Origin: an uncultured Verrucomicrobiota bacterium
GTDB lineage: Bacteria > Verrucomicrobiota > Kiritimatiellia > RFP12 > UBA1067
Assembly: GCA_937901395.1 (NCBI GenBank)
Contig: CALCDB010000087.1
Location: 1-8,624 of the forward strand
Length of the DNA stretch: 8,624 nucleotides
Direction: 5' to 3'
Below the pieces are notes generated by a model. That model was not told the DNA's origin. It saw nothing but the letters and a program-made list of their open reading frames with translations, and made no database searches. Both the position numbers and the translations under genes were made by a program. Below, in pieces: positions 8,132 to 8,624 of this stretch; positions within the stretch are counted from its first letter, which is position 1, and the number at the start of each line of letters is the position of its first letter.

Positions 8132-8624
8132 CATGTAGACCTGCGGGATGCCGATCGAGGGCACATTGGCGCGATAATAGCTGCCGAGCGCCAGCAATGC
8201 ATGGGCATTCGACTCGGTCGTGCCCCAATGGCAGTCAGTGGTGCCACGGTGCTTGAACAACCAGGCGACGAGCATCCCGATCCGGGCATCCTGAGGATTG
8301 ACGTCAAGTCGCGCCAGGAGTTCGAAAGACGCGGAACACAGGTCAGACGGTTCGCTGAGCACCGATTCCATGATCGTCTTCGCACGTGGCAAGTCGCCGC
8401 TGCGAGCGAAAGCGCGGGCCAGGCGGCTGCAGTCGAGCGAAGTCAACGTCGTGCGCTTGTCGTACCAGGCCAGCTGTCGGTCGCGGTCGGGCTTGCCGGC
8501 CAACGCCAGATTGTGGCAGGCATAGATGCTCACCGTCGCATTGGTGGGAGCCGCCCACCTGCGGAGATAGGAATCCAACCGATCCTGGGGAATTTCATAT
8601 CCGTTCTTGGAAGCGACCACCAGG
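8129..8624 (-). CDS. Alpha-2-macroglobulin family protein fragment (thioester/TED helical domain), truncated at both ends
   Basis: About 165 residues on the minus strand, entering from the right edge (the frame reads through the edge, so the GTG at 8618-8620 is not evidence of a start). The sequence is alpha-helical with paired repeats: LDSYLRRWA, ATVSIYACHNLALAGK, SRLARAFARSGDLPRAKTIM, FELLARLDV, IGMLVAWLFKHRG. It then reaches WGTTESNAHALLALGSYYR at 8171-8227. That last motif is the family's usual 'WGTT-x-x-N-A-x-ALLAL-x-Y' near the end of the TED alpha/alpha toroid. Bacterial alpha-2-macroglobulins are periplasmic or lipoprotein protease traps. The thioester motif and macroglobulin domains would lie outside the window. 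After ...QVYMS the reading enters antisense of the kinase-like fragment, so everything downstream is missing. Confidence 0.7.

Noticed and set aside
7885..8256. A 123-residue plus-strand frame in the GC-rich region
   Set aside because: It is an Arg/Pro-rich out-of-frame reading of high-GC sequence that crosses junction 2, with no motif. Frame 2 carries the sensible protein up to 8128.
7175..8620. A single 481-residue minus-strand protein
   Set aside because: Only the part from about 8129 rightward resembles a protein family. The rest is antisense of the kinase-like fragment and of the giant protein, Arg-rich and featureless.
8618..8620. GTG as the start codon of the alpha-2-macroglobulin gene
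   Set aside because: The frame continues through the window edge (Leu precedes it), and the sequence begins mid-domain, far from the N-terminus of a family whose members usually exceed 1,000 residues.
7802..8623. A genuine surface-protein/histidine-kinase fusion as a new signalling system
   Set aside because: The kinase-like piece has no membrane helix or kinase core following it, and its continuation reads only as antisense of another gene. The GC step at both edges fits chimeric assembly better than a functional fusion.
1..8624. CRISPR array, tRNA/rRNA, riboswitch, insertion sequence, terminators or attachment sites
   Set aside because: No regularly spaced direct repeats with spacers, no cloverleaf or rRNA-like sequence, no transposase motifs or terminal inverted repeats, and no non-coding gap long enough to hold regulatory sites were seen. 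The repeats present are protein-level and diverged.

Overview
The window is metagenome-like DNA with coding sequence from edge to edge. It contains no complete gene, no intergenic gap, and no RNA gene, promoter, ribosome binding site or terminator that I can support. Three unrelated partial coding segments lie end to end. (1) Positions 2-7801, plus strand: about 2,600 residues from the middle of a giant repetitive beta-rich surface or secreted protein. (2) About 7802-8128, plus strand: about 109 residues of a GC-rich protein that resembles the extracytoplasmic part of a sensor histidine kinase, just before its membrane segment. (3) About 8129-8624, minus strand: about 165 residues of a bacterial alpha-2-macroglobulin-like protein (thioester/TED helical domain), cut at both ends.

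The giant protein has, in order: an N-terminal beta-rich region; three copies of a ~128-residue domain (686-1069, 1535-1918, 3416-3802); autotransporter-associated beta-strand (PATR-like) repeats between and after them; a LamG/concanavalin A-like domain (5060-5710); more beta-strand repeats; and a final right-handed beta-helix-like region that is cut off. Neither the start (with any signal peptide) nor the C-terminal anchor or secretion module is in the window. This style of huge Gly/Thr/Asn/Asp-rich, PATR-containing, LamG-containing protein is typical of the PVC group, especially gut Kiritimatiellota/Verrucomicrobiota. The histidine kinase and alpha-2-macroglobulin pieces would also suit that group, but the assignment is inference.

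Hand-counted GC content changes sharply between segments: about 53% (7441-7740), about 72% (7801-8100) and about 62% (8161-8460). The protein family changes at the same points, and at the second point the coding strand flips in mid-gene on both sides. The simplest reading is that the last ~820 bases are assembly-chimeric, joining fragments of two other genes or genomes to the giant gene. By coincidence, plus-strand frame 2 has no stop codon from position 2 to 8623, so an automatic annotator would call one ~2,874-residue fusion protein. I do not believe that fusion.

I found no convincing new multi-gene system. The most interesting biology is the three-copy ~128-residue domain in the giant protein, which I cannot match with certainty to a named family.
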